NCBI GenBank assembly: GCA_029449245.1
Contig: JANATF010000006.1
Span: 620,001-684,000, forward strand
Direction of reading: 5' to 3'
DNA: 64,000 bases
Origin: Mortierella alpina
Lineage: Eukaryota; Mortierellomycota; Mortierellomycetes; Mortierellales; Mortierellaceae
Below, piece by piece: positions 34,076 through 46,367 of the stretch (position 1 is the stretch's first letter; each line of letters opens with the position of its first letter). The notes under the pieces were generated by a model. The model made no database searches, was not told the DNA's origin, and was given only the letters and a program-made list of their open reading frames with translations. The position numbers were made by a program, and so were the translations under genes.

Positions 34076-36898
34076 ATGCTTGCCATCCCTTGCGACTCTC
34101 CTTGGCCATTGTCCTCGCTAACCAATGCCACCAACACCCTGCATCTTGTGTATTATTCTCCCTCCTGCCTCTCCTTCTTGCTCCCTCTCCCACTCACCAT
34201 TTATTTTCTCTCAATCTCACCCGCAGCTCAACAACATCTCCCCGTATATCACTTCACTGTAGCGCCCACAGCATGCAGCCAACCATTGTATATCCCTCAT
34301 CCTTTCCCTTTGTTCTTTGTATATATCTACTCATTGGTAAAATTGTAATATAATCGCCAACCCATCACTCACGTTCACCCCCAGCACTTCGCATTCTTAG
34401 GAGACGAGAGGAGAGGAATATCATGTCAATTAGTCAAATAAAAGAAAAAAGCCCATCTTTGACGCGCAACCAGGCGCTTTGTCTGCCTTTTGTAGTTCAC
34501 GTTGGGTCCTCGCCTTTCATTTCCCGGCTAGCCACGCGCACCACGCGGATCTCGCAGCGCGGAATAAGGTAAGGGTGCGGTTAAAAAAGCATGGCCCTTC
34601 CAAAGCATGGCAGTGGTAGTAGTCCTGTAATACAAAACCTTACCATCGGATATAGCCCAATATGGAGTGTGAAAGGGCCACCTGCTGCGGACCCACAGCC
34701 TTCGAAGACAAGAACCTGACTAGTGACTACTGCCAAAGTCGACGGCCGTGAACATAGTTTAGCTTAAGTGCTTGTGCTAAGCTGGTCCGCGTGGCGGTCT
34801 GCCGTTCCACATTCACCCACGGCAATCGTACTCTAAATTGTGGAACAGCAACTCCTCGGAGAAGGCAGTTGAGAAGGCATCGTGAAGAATCCTCAAGGCA
34901 AAGGGGTTACAACAGCGACAGCAAAAGGCCTTGCCTACCTTCAATCCTTCCCTCTTTTACCTCTTGTCCGTGCTACATTCTTGTAAGTTACGATCCTGTG
35001 GACAATAAACAGGTTGGCACACAGCTCACGAATGATCTCGTCCTTCTCACTGATCTGCCTTGGAAGTTTGTTCTGCACAATAAACCTTGTTGGAATTTCA
35101 CTACAGTACAACTGTTGGCTCGTATACTTGCCACAGCCGTTTTGCCCTTTGTACAAGTAGCGACCCGTATGTTTGTCTCGGTGGCAAAGTAGGACCTCCT
35201 GGACTTGTTATCGGGTCGTGTATGTATCCGTCATTCTTAAACTCTTTCTGTTGACCTGGGGGTGTGGGCTGTAGTTTCTTGTGGCACCATCCGTCCCCTC
35301 GTTACCTTTGCAAACCCTGTAATCTGTGTGTGCCCTTGGAACAAACGACCCGTTCATACAACACATTGGTGCACTGCAGTGCCAATCATGTACAGGCATA
35401 GCAGGCATAGCAGGCATGCCTTGCTCTGTTGATCTCGCCTACAATCCTGCAGTCATTGATGCCCCGTGTGGTTCAATTAACCCGCACGCGCATCACCCCG
35501 AGAGAGTGGCACCGTACTTGTTTTGTGTGCAGCGCCAAGCCTTGCTTGTCCTCCAATTGCTTGTAGACGATAGGGGGGGTGACAGGAACCGTGCTCTTGT
35601 CCCGGATATCACCACGTACAGTACATCGGTGACAGGACAAAGAGAGCAACAGTCAAGTCTAATCGGTATCTTGCAGCAGGATGGACGTTCCGTAGCTCCC
35701 GCCCTCGCCTTCACCCTTTTAAACATGTTTTCAAAAAAGCACAAGATGGACCGGACTTGTTTTTTTTTATTTCTCGGCTACGGGTTCCGACGCACAGGAC
35801 CCAACGCCCATCGATCAATCAAACATGGTACAGTCCACCATTCGTATCAAGAAAAAAGCATCCAGGCCCACCCAGGACACCAGAGTGCGCTTGGAGATGT
35901 TGTGTTGTAGAAGGCAGCAGAGACGTGTTCCTGCGGAGCTATACTGAGGCTAAGAGTCTTGTCCTTTTGATTTTCGGGTTTCGAGACATGGGTCCGCTTG
36001 TCTGCCGAATGGCCCCCTTCGTAGACCAAGGATAGATCAGCCTTGCAGCGCACACGCTGCCAAGAGTGTATTACTACTCTGGCTTTGATCACGGTCCGAC
36101 TGCTGCCACTAGTGTCACGTTAATGCCGCCAAGAGTGAGTGAGTGAGCGAGAGAGAGGGCCAGGGGGGGGGAGGAGGGGTGGAGATTCTTGTGTCCTCGT
36201 CGAGCGAAAGTTTCCGATCCCGTCGGCTTAGAGTCCGAAAACGGCTAACCATCTCGTTTTGCAGGCAGTGGTCCTCTGAAGAGTGGGCATCAGGTGTGCG
36301 CTAGGAAGGAAGGGAAAGGGGGAGGGGCGGCGAAGGGCTGCCTGTGCCTCTGTGCGCCCCTGTGCGGCGATGCGATGCGGGAGCGGGTGCCCGGCGAATT
36401 GGGTTTTTCCCTTGAGACAGGCAGACTCCAGAGCACGAGCAAGCAAAACCTTATGGCGGCAAGTTAGCTTAAGATGCGAGGCCGCCTGCTGCTGCAACCC
36501 GTGGCGACTTAAAAAGGGCTTTCATGCGGTCCATCGCAATTGCATTCTCTCCATCCATCCCATTCCGCCGCTTCGCACTCTCTCTCTCTTGGCTGCATCC
36601 TCAAAGCCCGTCTCTCTCCACTCTCTCGCTCACTCTCTCTCTACTTCAACTCTCTACTCTCTCTCTACACACACACTCTCTCTATCTCTCTACCCTCTCG
36701 TTATCTCTACTGTCTCGGTCTCTGGGAGCTACAGCTGCACCTTCTCACCAACCCCCGCCTTCTCTGCCTGCGTTTCTTCTGCACAACTCTCCTGCTCCTG
36801 ACCTGCAGCCTTCTCGCCTGAACACCCCAGCTTCCTTCTCTGCCCTTGCCCTTCACGCTCGTTTGTGAAAAGCACGCGCCCACTCTTGCACCCTCTTG
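34076..36898. other. long intergenic region with CT-rich leader of the Zn2Cys6 gene
   Basis: About 2.8 kb with no gene that I can support. It contains a 9-base tandem (AGGCATAGC-like, about three units, 35392-35420). A strongly CT-rich tract (36540-36720, including CTCTCT repeats) probably belongs to the 5' leader of the downstream regulator. Open stretches at 34791-35192 and 35326-35910 (+) lack any family signature. Confidence 0.45.
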
Positions 36899-38965
36899 AT
36901 GCCGATGCAAGTCTTCGAGTTCCAAGCTGACAGCACCGTCACTCTCGCCAGCACGGCTGCCATCAACCGCAAAAGCTGCGACCACTGCTTCTTGAACCGC
37001 AAGACCTGCGACAAGGTCCGCACTGCCTCCGACTCGGGCGACAAGTGCAAGCGCTGTGCCAAGGACAATCGTCCCTGCACCTTCACTCCCACGGTCCATC
37101 TGTACCACATCGCGGACTGTGTCGGTCGCCACCAATGCCGCGCCAAAGTCATCCAAGCCATGGGTGGCCGCAAGAAGGAGGTCAAGTTCAAGACGATCGA
37201 AATTCCTATTGTCTGCGATATGGACTCTGAGCTCGACCAGGCCCTGTATGAGTATATTCAGAAGCAGCCTAATCTGCTGGTTTACAACAACAGGATAAAG
37301 TCGTTTCTTGCACAAGATGTACGTACAGCATCAACAAGCGTGATACAATAAGGGATGTCGTTGGTGGATATTCAAATGGTGGACTCAATGAAAAAAACCT
37401 CTTCCACTGACCCCTTGTAGATGTTGGGCTTGACAGAAGAGCAAGAGGATCTCATGTCGACGCAGAATGATCAGGGTGTGCCTGACTCGGTAAGACGCAA
37501 TGACGCAATGGTCGTGTATTGCACTGCCTTGGCTTGTTGAAGAGGTTACGCGAGAATCAATGGGCTAACTTCCTTCACTACCTTTTTTTTACACTTTGCC
37601 GCGTAGACTGGATCTTCCGAGTCCCCAAGCCATGGATCAAAGCGATCGTTTGAAGTGGACGAGTCGTCCAATAATGATGCCGCGATCAATAGCTCACTTG
37701 CCTCTCCCACCCAGGGTCCTCACAAGTACAGGATCATGGCTTTGATCGATGCACATCAGAACCAAAGCCATCAGCAGCAGCAGCAACAACAGCCGCTGCA
37801 ACAACAACAGCAGCAGCAGCAGCAGCAACATTACTTACACCAAAGAAGACTGTCGCAGGATCAGAACAACTACGTCCCCAACTCTGGCAGTAGCCCTAGA
37901 GTAACGCCGTTGGATGCAATGCAGTTAGGAGCGATGCCTTCTAGCCCAAACTCTCTCAGCCCAATTGATGCCCTGAACCTTCACCAGAGGCGTCGGTCTG
38001 AAAACTTAGCGGCGGCCATGTTGCCCTCACTCTTCCCTATGGACCAGCTCGGAGGACTTTTGCAACATCAAAACCAGCAACAGCCACAACAGCAGGTGCA
38101 ACATCCCTACAGCCAGCAGAGTCCATACCCCCAAGCTAATCCATATCAACAGCAGCAGCATCAGCAACAGTTCCAGCCATTGCCGCAGCTACAAACCAGC
38201 TATCGAAGCACAAGCCCCATGCCACCTAGCCCGCTTCAAGCAAGCCCTACCCGCCACTCGCCGCAGCCACCTAGCCCACTAGAACTCTCGCTCAATATCA
38301 ACACTAATTTTGGAACACTGAACAGTAGTCAACAGAATCTTCCCAGCTTGTTCGATAGTAGCTTGACGATGTCAACGCAGCAGCATCATATGCAGCAAGA
38401 GCAGCAACATCAGCCCAAGGCGACTAGGACGAGTGTTGCGACCTCGACCTCTCCACAGATGGGGTTCTCTCCGAGTAAAAGCGACCCTGCTCCCCCTCCA
38501 CTTGTCATCACTACCACTAATGAAGACGGAAACGAGGTCGGTTTTTACTACGCTGTACCATCCGTCAACCTGAACCCAGCCTACAACGACGCCGACCTCT
38601 TCCAGGACTTTACAATGATGGATGCTCTGGGCGAGGACTTTGTCTGGATTGAGAACCTCTTTGACGAGCCCACTCCTGAGGAGGCAGCGGCGAACATGGC
38701 TGCCATGTCTGTCGCTGCTGCTGCCGGCCAGGCTGCGTCTACCTCTGCGGATGCGGCAGCTGGCGCCATTGGCAATGTCGAGTGTTCCTCCTCGGTGGAC
38801 ATTAGCCACAATGGCGGGCCGGCTTTTGGTATGACAGGCTCTGTTAATGATGTCGCCATGAGTGCTGAGCAGGCTCAGGACCTCACAGCCTCTTCCATGC
38901 AACAGCAGCAACAGCAGCAGCAAGCGTGGATGAACCAAAACTACCCTCAATCGATGCAAGGCTAG
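36899..38965 (+). CDS. Zn2Cys6 binuclear-cluster transcription factor, Gln-rich
   Basis: Nuclear DNA-binding regulator of the fungal Gal4 class. Exons 36899-37318, 37421-37489 and 37607-38965 join in phase 0 to 615 residues. The cluster at about residues 27-60 has the spacing C-x2-C-x6-C-x12-C-x2-C-x6-C (SCDHCFLNRKTC ... KCKRCAKDNRPC). It starts about 26 residues from the N terminus. A conserved-looking block follows (LYHIADCVGRHQCRAKVIQ). The C-terminal 400 residues are Gln/Pro/Ser-rich with several poly-Gln runs and an acidic patch (DALGEDFVWIENLFDEPTPEE) that could activate transcription. There is no fungal-specific middle homology domain. Targets are unknown. Confidence 0.85.
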
Positions 38966-39457
38966 AGAGCTATGATAGCCATTGCACTCATTATATGTAT
39001 ATATAGCCATTAGATCCTCTGTAAATATCACCGTCATCCATAATACAGAACAGCTTTTCAACACCATGCTCATTTCTCGAGAGAGGCTGACCCTCGCGCG
39101 CGCTTAGAACTTGATGCGGCCACTTGAGTGTTTCTTGGCCGAGAGCTGCTCTTTCGTGCCGAATGCTGATGCTCGCGTTGATGGTGCTGGTGGTGAGCGC
39201 TGCTCTGTGCTGTTGCAATAAACCGTCGGAGAGTGACGGCAACTTATTGGACATGATTCGCGCGGCCAACGCGTGAAATTTTGCGTGAAACTGAATCATC
39301 TCAGACAATGCGCGACTTGACACGGACAGGCGGCTACCTTTATGAACGAAGATTATGTCTTGTCCTCTTTTCATTTACTTTCTTCAACTTCTCACACTGT
39401 TCAACTTCACTGTCGCTTGACACCCTTTACTTTGTAATCATTTTACCCTACACCACC
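38966..39457. other. intergenic, promoter of aquaporin gene
   Basis: 492 bases between same-strand genes. The last 100 bases are CT-rich leader sequence. No gene seen. Confidence 0.45.
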
Positions 39458-40527
39458 ATGGACAACACCAGGTCAAGCGCGAAAGGTTGGGCTGTCCAAG
39501 CCCTCGCTGAATTCATTGGCACCGCCATGTTCTTGTATCTAGCTGTTGGAGGTGCTGACGCTGTCACTCGCGGCGATGTCTCCGGGTATCTGGCAACTTC
39601 GTTTGCTTTTGGTATTGGCCTCGTTGTCACTGCCTGGGCATTCTTCCGCATCAGCGGAAGCCATTTCAACCCCGCCATCTCCCTATCGTCGCTCATCACA
39701 GGTCATATCACAGTGCCCCAGTTCGTGCTCTACTTCATTTCCCAGATCTTGGGAGCCATGGTCGGTGTTGCCCTCGCTCGCGGAACCACGCCTTCAACGG
39801 GAACTACTGGCCTTGGACAAGTCAATGCCTTAGTAAGTTGCTCGTTTGACAATGCACATATTGTGCTCGATCACGAAATATGGCATAGTCCGTCTAATTG
39901 CCTGTACTTCCTGGCCTGACACTTTGATAGATGAATGGTGAGGGTGTTGCCCGCGGTTTCTTCCTCGAGTTCTTCTTGACGACCATCTTGTGCTTTGTTT
40001 ACCACATGACGGTCCATGAAAAGAACCGCTCTACGTTCATGGCTGCTTTGCCCTATGGTCTTGCGCTTTTCTCGTGCTACCTTTTTGCAACACGCTACAC
40101 CAATGCCTCTATCAACCCCGCGCGTGCTTTCGCCGTCTCAGTCGTTGCCCGGAGCTTTCCACGGGATCATTGGATCTTCTGGTTCGGGTATGTTGAGCAT
40201 AGTCTGATTTGTAAACGCGAACCCACTGCGCGAAAATTTTTTTGCAGTGTCTGACTTGGATTTGTCCTCCCCCACAGACCTCTTTGCGGTGCTGTCCTGG
40301 CTGCTGGTCTCCACATCCTGTTCCGCTACGTGGATTATGACCACTACTCGGCCGGCGTAGATGCTGAGAACCAGGCTCAGTACATGCGTGCACAAGCTGC
40401 GTATGGCAACCCAGACATGGTCGATCACAATGTGTATGGTGCTCCGAACTCATATGCGAGTCATGGTCCTAATGGCACCACCACTACCACCGCCACCAAC
40501 AACAACAGCGGCATAATAGCCAACTAA
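39458..40527 (+). CDS. aquaporin (MIP family water channel)
   Basis: Six-helix membrane channel. Exons 39458-39832, 39931-40187 and 40278-40527 give 293 residues. Both pore loops carry intact NPA motifs (GSHFNPAIS and NASINPARAF), and the selectivity-filter Arg follows the second one. By eye-alignment to AQP1, the filter would be Phe (AFGIGL), Tyr in the place of His180 (LFSCYLF), Ala, and Arg. There is no Asp after the second NPA (NPAR then A), so it is not a classical aquaglyceroporin. The C-terminal tail is hydrophilic, Asn/Thr/Gly-rich and about 60 residues long. Water transport is the family expectation; the Tyr makes the exact selectivity open. Confidence 0.9.
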
Positions 40528-42095
40528 AGTCCATAAGAAAGCAGGTTCGACCAAACAGCTCGAACTACTCTTACACGCTGCATCTCTTTTTCATCTCTCC
40601 CGCTCGCTCTCTCTCTCTCTCTCTCTTTTCCCAAGGCGATTCTTTTTGTTCTCTAATAGTCTGCGATAGTTCTAATAATCGAAAAAGAATATAAAAAAGA
40701 GTGTGGAACCACAAGAAAAAGACAATTGCTGTGTAGAACGCTTTGCCCAGTGTCTCACTTGCGGCTCAAACTTTAGGCGCTCAAGCACCTTGTGCCTCAA
40801 ACCTGTCACTCGTGTACATGAATGTATATATGTCTGTTCAAAAGAACGGGAAGCGGTCAAAGAACGGTTGACGTATTTTGCCCCACACCTAGGTTGTAAG
40901 TCATGGTCGTCAACCTCACCCATCACATAAGCGAATGCACATCTGAACTTAGGGCGGGTTTTAAATTTGCAATTGGACATGCAGCTGCACTCTCCGACTT
41001 GGCGCAGAGGTAATAATGCACTTCAAGGGTCCCTTCATTTCATTGCATCTCGATTGCCTCTCAATATTTCGCCGTATGCCCTCTCAGAAAATGGGCACGT
41101 CTAGACAGAGGATCAGAAATACTTCGAGCACACATCCCGAGCGCCATAAGCGAATTTTGTTTGGTCCACTCCAGTGGTTAGGGTGGTTAAATGCTTTTGC
41201 TCAACTTGCCATGGTGCTCTCAAGTTTTATTTTTACCTTTTATTTTTTTGCGATTGCTACGGTGTGTCCTTGTGGTTTGTTGGTTTGTTGGTTTGTTGAC
41301 AAACTCAAAGTTGCTTGATATCTCTTTTTTGCAGCAGTAGCAGCAGTTGGACAAAAAGTCTGTTATACCGAGGCAAATGAACAGCAGTATAATGGTAGAC
41401 ACATTCCAACCAGGTAAGGCCTCTCTCGACCACTGTTGCTTCTGAGACATGGTACAAGTACAGGCCATGTCAGGTTGTAACAGCAATCTTTCGGAAAGAG
41501 TAAGAGCGGACGATCGCGAAGAACATATGTACTAGGTCACTTGTCTAAGAGACCTGGTGGCATGTTACGCACCCCCCTCCCTCCCCCCCCGAGACCGGGT
41601 AGAGTTGAGCTCAGTGGTACACCACACAATTTGAGCACACAATCAAGGTTCTCAGCAGAGCGCAAAGAAGGAACCCGGCTTCACTTCCCATTCTGGCCCG
41701 CGGCCATCTCATCTGCCCCTGTTTTGCTTGATATATTGTTTATAGCCTGCGCTAGAAGCATTCCGATCCTATGTTTACTTGGAGATGCTTCGGCTTGCGT
41801 CTAGCACGGCGGTCGCCCCTTGCACATGCCTTATGTTATTGGAATATAAATAGGACTCAGTATTATCTGCAACGGCTGCTTTCTTCTTTTTTTTCTTTTC
41901 TCTGTGTCAACCTCGAGCCCCATTCCAAGTGTATATCCCTCCTCCCCGTCTCATCCTTCCTGTCCTCTTCTCCGAACCTGCCGCATCATACATACACACA
42001 CATATACACAACTCCACCTTCCACCAACAGCTCCTCGTCGTACCTCTTTCACCTTTAACGAACCCCTTCCTTCTACCAAGAAACTCTCTTCAGCA
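40528..42095. other. intergenic region with promoter of LPMO-like gene
   Basis: 1.57 kb. The left end is the 3' flank of the aquaporin gene with a CT tract (about 40598-40630). A short tandem of GTTTGTTG units lies at 41276-41300. A TATA box (41845-41852) and CT-rich leader belong to the LPMO-like gene. No further gene seen. Confidence 0.45.
41845..41852 (+). promoter_or_regulatory. TATA box of LPMO-like gene
   Basis: TATAAATA lies about 240 bases before the start codon, followed by a long CT-rich leader. Confidence 0.5.
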
Positions 42096-43398
42096 ATGGC
42101 GGCTTACTCCACCTCAGCCAAGGCCTCCTGGCTCATGTGCCTGGGCCTTTTGGTGCTCGCTCTGCTGGTTCCTCAGCACGCAGAGGCACACGGTGCCATG
42201 CTGTACCCACCTCCCCGTGGAGGTGTCGGCACCAAGAGCTTCAACTGGAGAATCCACACCTTTATTGACTACAAGGGCTTCAAGTTCCCCTGCGGTGGTT
42301 ACAACAAGCCCGGCCCCGTCACCGGTACGAAATATTATTTTTCATCGCGTGTTCATGAACGACATTCTGTTCCTGGGGCCCGCGTGGAACCTGCTGGTGT
42401 TGGAGACAGAAACATTCTGAGCTGACAGTCTCTTTTTTTTTCACCTTCCATCTCTGCAGACATGAAGGCTGGTGACATTATCCCCGTCCGCTTCTGGACT
42501 GCTGGTATGAATGACAAGAAGGATGAGAAGAAACTTCCCACCAAGAAGATTAGCCAGGCCCGCCATGGTGGTGGATTGTGCGAGTTCTCACTCTCGTACG
42601 ATGGTGGTAAATCTTACCATGTCATTGGATCCTACACCAAGACCTGCCCTGATAGTAAGTAGTGAACAAATGCGTGTGGTATTGCCAAGCAACATGTTGA
42701 TTGAAAAAAAAAAAAAAAAAAAAAAACACTTTTAATGCATTCTTTCTCACCTTTCACTCTTTTCGCTCTTTAATTTGACAGTTTACTACGAGTGGAAGGT
42801 TAGAATCCCCAGAAACGTTCCCTCGTGCACAGAGACAGGTAACGCAAACAAACATTTTATAGTGCATCGGAGCCTTTCTTCGAAGTTCGGCATTTAGCTT
42901 GATGAAATGTTGCCCCGGTTTTTCGAAAAGAAGAGATGGCGCGACTAGCAGTTGAGCTCGGTGCAATTGATAATTATGCATGTGCTAACAAATCTCCGTT
43001 GCAATTGTGCTCTTTTTTCTCCTTCGCCTGACTTTATTTGTGGGTCCCGAAAACAACTTAGGCCGTTGCCTTTTCGCCTTCTCCTGGACCGCCAGCTTGG
43101 TCCCTCAATTCTACCACAAGTAAGTCCAAGAATTGACAATAGTTTGTGTGTGGTCCGAGTGCGAGTGTTTATTCTACTAGTTTACCAGAAACGCAACCCT
43201 AATTTCGATTTGTTGTATAGCTGTGCTGATGTTCGCATCCAAGGTGTCAAGGGTGGAAAGTTGCCCAGCAAGATGATGCAGAAGTATGACTTCAAGGCTA
43301 AGGGCATCAAACAAGGCGTTACCTTCCCTGGTGACGGCAAGTCTCACGAGCGTGGCTCTGGACCCAACAAGCAAGAGGAGAAACGTAACCTCGCATAA
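42096..43398 (+). CDS. secreted LPMO-like copper protein (N-terminal His)
   Basis: Lytic polysaccharide monooxygenases cut chitin or other glycans using a copper ion held by an N-terminal His brace. Exons 42096-42324, 42460-42654, 42782-42838, 43062-43119 and 43221-43398 give 238 residues. A signal peptide of 31 residues ends in QHAEA, so the mature chain begins His-Gly (HGAMLYPPPRGG), as copper LPMOs require. A second conserved His is residue 112 (QARHGGGLCEFSLSYDGG). The C-terminal FSWTA and QFYHNCADV match the aromatic/Cys end of LPMO folds. There is no carbohydrate-binding module. A fit to AA11 or a related group is inference; the substrate is unknown. A poly-A tract lies in the second intron (42705-42726). 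Confidence 0.75.
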
Positions 43399-43957
43399 AC
43401 AAAAGTGAGATAAATTAGAGGCCTAGCAATCAACCACCCCTTTTTTTTTTGAGAGAGGGAGAAATTAGAAAGATGATCTTGAAGATTAGAATGAAAAGAA
43501 CAACGAGATTTGGGAGGGAGAGTACACCGGCTGGCCTCTTCTTTTCCAACCCATCCTGGTTCTTTCGCTTTTTAGCGCTCCTCTTTTTGAACTTCATTAC
43601 CCGCATTCTTTGAGGCTGTGCTGCCAATCCGAAGAATACATAAACTGTGCTGCAATTTTCTTTTATAGTTCCAGAGAGGATGAAAATAAAAAACTTTGCA
43701 TCACGAACATATGCCTCCAAAGAAACATTGCAAGCGATACCAACGAGCAGAAGTGGAGAGCGAATATGATGATATATTACAGGTCGAGATATTCAGGGAG
43801 TTGTGTGGAATGCGTGTATGTTATCTATGCAGCTGGATGAAGCAATCGTGATCGTCGACAAAACGATCATCGCTTCGAAGACGATCATTAGTGATCTCGT
43901 GTCCTTTCTTTCTTCTTGTATGGTATTCCTGGGATGACCAGACTCGTCTTTTTTTTT
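43399..43957. other. convergent 3' region LPMO-like / P5C reductase
   Basis: 559 bases between two stops, with a T-run near 43441-43450. The open stretch on - (43430-43720) is Lys-rich UTR-like sequence without homology. No gene supported. Confidence 0.5.
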
Positions 43958-44932
43958 TTACAGCTTTGTGGAGAGATCCTTGCCGCCCAACTCTACGGCC
44001 AAACTCTTGCTCCTGGAATCTGCAGCCTTGACGCTCTGATAAACCAATTCTCTGAGCCCGCCCTTCTCGAACGTCTTGATAGCGGCATCGGTCGTTCCCT
44101 GAGGTGATGTGACCTTGAGCCTCAGCGTCTTCAAATCGTCGCTGCTCGACTGGGCCATCTTGGCGGCGCCTAGACATGTCTGGATGGTCAATGCCTTGGC
44201 AGTCTCTCGATCCATACCCAAGGCAACGGCTGCGTCCTCCATGGACTCCATCATCAAGAAGAAATAGGCGGGGCCGGATCCAGAGATGCCAGTGACGGTG
44301 TCGATCAGAGACTCGCGCTCGACCCAGGAGACCTGATTTGAGACGGCGGCCATAAGGGACTCTGCGATATGACGTTGCTCCGCTGTAGCATCCCCTGTGG
44401 CGTAAAGTCCTGCGGCGCCCTCGTTCACGAGCGAAGGGGTATTGGGCATGACCCTGATCACAGGAGGGAGATCCCTGGGCTGAAGCGACGTACCCTCGGC
44501 CATGAATCTTGCAATGGCTCCAGTCTCGATTCCGGCGGCGATCGAGATAACGAGGGGTTGCCGAGTACGCAGGGTGTTTCCGAGGTCAAGCACGACACTT
44601 CTGAGGACTTGGGGCTTGACGGCGAGAATGACAACCTCTGCTGGGGCGAACTCGGAGGAGGCTGTAGTAGGGTTCATCTGGACGGAGCCTTCGGTGATCA
44701 TGGCTTGTGTCCGGGAGACCGAGGAAGACCCATTGACGGCGAGATGGTTAGCTTGAGGACCGGAGAGGACTTGGAGACCTGGGTATTTGGCGGTAAGGAA
44801 ATCGCAGCGGGCTTGGAGGGGTTCTGAGACGACGAACTGGCTCAAAGGATAGCCGCAGGCGAGGAGTCCTCCGAAGATGGCTTCGGCCATGTTTCCGCCT
44901 CCGATGAACGCAAGTCTTGATTGCAAAGTCAT
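43958..44932 (-). CDS. PRO3: pyrroline-5-carboxylate reductase
   Basis: Final step of proline synthesis: NAD(P)H-dependent reduction of P5C to proline. Uninterrupted reading frame of 324 residues, somewhat longer than the typical 270-290. The Rossmann motif is FIGGGNMAEAIFGGLL (residues 9-24). Later landmarks are AVKPQVLRSVV, SIAAGIETGAI, RVMPNTPSLVNEGA, the substrate region TGISGSGPAYFF and VTSPQGTTDAAIKTFE. An insert of about 20 residues, Ser/Thr/Asn-rich, sits before AEVVILAVKP and accounts for the extra length. It is one of the few long intronless genes here. A TATA box lies about 145 bases upstream. Confidence 0.95.
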   Translation of the reverse strand: MTLQSRLAFIGGGNMAEAIFGGLLACGYPLSQFVVSEPLQARCDFLTAKYPGLQVLSGPQANHLAVNGSSSVSRTQAMITEGSVQMNPTTASSEFAPAEVVILAVKPQVLRSVVLDLGNTLRTRQPLVISIAAGIETGAIARFMAEGTSLQPRDLPPVIRVMPNTPSLVNEGAAGLYATGDATAEQRHIAESLMAAVSNQVSWVERESLIDTVTGISGSGPAYFFLMMESMEDAAVALGMDRETAKALTIQTCLGAAKMAQSSSDDLKTLRLKVTSPQGTTDAAIKTFEKGGLRELVYQSVKAADSRSKSLAVELGGKDLSTKL

Positions 44933-45075
44933 GATGGGTTATGGTAGGTTTGAGGATGTGGTATGGGTGCGAGAGTGAGAAAGAGCGAGCTGTTCAGTAG
45001 TGTCCTTTTGGTAACTGAGCTTTGCTTGTGTGTAGTACAGGTGTGAGCGAGGCACAGTACGGACAATATGTCGAG

Positions 45076-45084
45076 CCTTTTATA
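45076..45084 (-). promoter_or_regulatory. TATA box of P5C reductase gene
   Basis: TATAAAAGG on the minus strand, about 145 bases before the PRO3 start codon. Confidence 0.6.
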
Positions 45085-46367
45085 GCAGCTCGGAGGAAGA
45101 GGCTGAATGCAATGAATGGAGCACCGTGAATTCGAACTTGACACCGATGACGGACCCTGATCACATTTCGGGCGAAAGATCTGTTGACAAAGTGAGCGCT
45201 ATTCAGCCAAAGTCCCTATTACTGCCCCAGCAGCAGCTCTTATCTTTTTCAATTGCAACCCAAAAGATAGAGTACCCTCGCTAATATTTGTACTGCGAAG
45301 CCACACGTGAGGTAGCTGGTTCAGCACTCTGCCGCCTAGTTGTGCAACGTCTTCTTCTTGTCCATGAAGGTTCTGGTCGTTGATAAACATCGCGCTGCTA
45401 ATCCTTCAGCTCAAAGGCTCCCCCAAGTGGGTATCGTATGTACTTCAAGCCATTAGGACTACATTTTGCCACAGAAGAGATGTAGTCTCGCGAGAGTCTT
45501 TCGAAAGCGCGCGTTTCCGCATTCGCCCCACAAAGAGACCTCGTACTCACCTTAAACCCACACGCCCTTACCCCCTTTCGCACTAGGAAAACACCTCACT
45601 CCGCAATATGTTGTCTGTGAAAATGGCGCATGAAAATCTCTTGCAAGTGTCTGTCGACAGATCCTTGCAGTATTTTTACCCCGGAACTTGACATGGCACT
45701 TGGACTAACAGGCACTAGTGTCCGTACCATATTCCCTTCTTCCGTCGAAATGTTTTGTCCCCTTTGTAGCAACCTCCAATCTCATTGTGTCATTTCACAT
45801 GCGTGCATATTTTGAATGGTACTCCACTCTTTAGCCTCGCTTCGTATCGCACTTGATGATCTGTCTAGCGGCGACCATTTGCCAGTGTGAATCAAGGCCC
45901 CGCCAATTGCGTCATTGGCAGCTGTGGTCCTTGCGGGGTCTCAATTGGTTTCAGCCTGTCCCCGCCCAGGAACAAAAGAAGAAAGGCTTCACCGCCCAAG
46001 CCCGTCACTTGGAGGCCTGATAAGAGCTACTAGGAGTGCCCAGTCCACGCCTCCGAATCATGGTTCCTGGGGAACCCACTTCACGCCCACGCAGGCTAAA
46101 GGCACAGTCCTAACTCGGCACGAAAAAGCAGAAGTCAGGCGGGCCTCGGTACAGACTCTTCTGCAACCTCAGCATTCCCGTTGACAGCAATTGAAAGCTA
46201 CACCTGTTTTGTACGCTCTGAAATTTGAACCAGGTATGGACTGTGCTAAACTGGAGGTCAGTGCATCGACGTATGCCCATCCTACGTCCCCAACACATAC
46301 ATGTGTGCTACGTTCTGCAATTTTTTATTTTACTTGCTTCTGTCGGTCTAAATGATGCTGCAACGCC
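45085..46367. other. intergenic region between PRO3 and BET5
   Basis: About 1.3 kb. The left part is PRO3 promoter and the right end is the BET5 3' flank. The short open stretches present have no family signature. Nothing else seen. Confidence 0.45.

Noticed and set aside
34791-35910. Open frames of 133 and 194 codons on the + strand
   Set aside because: They lack family motifs, plausible splice partners and a leader, so I treat the region as intergenic.
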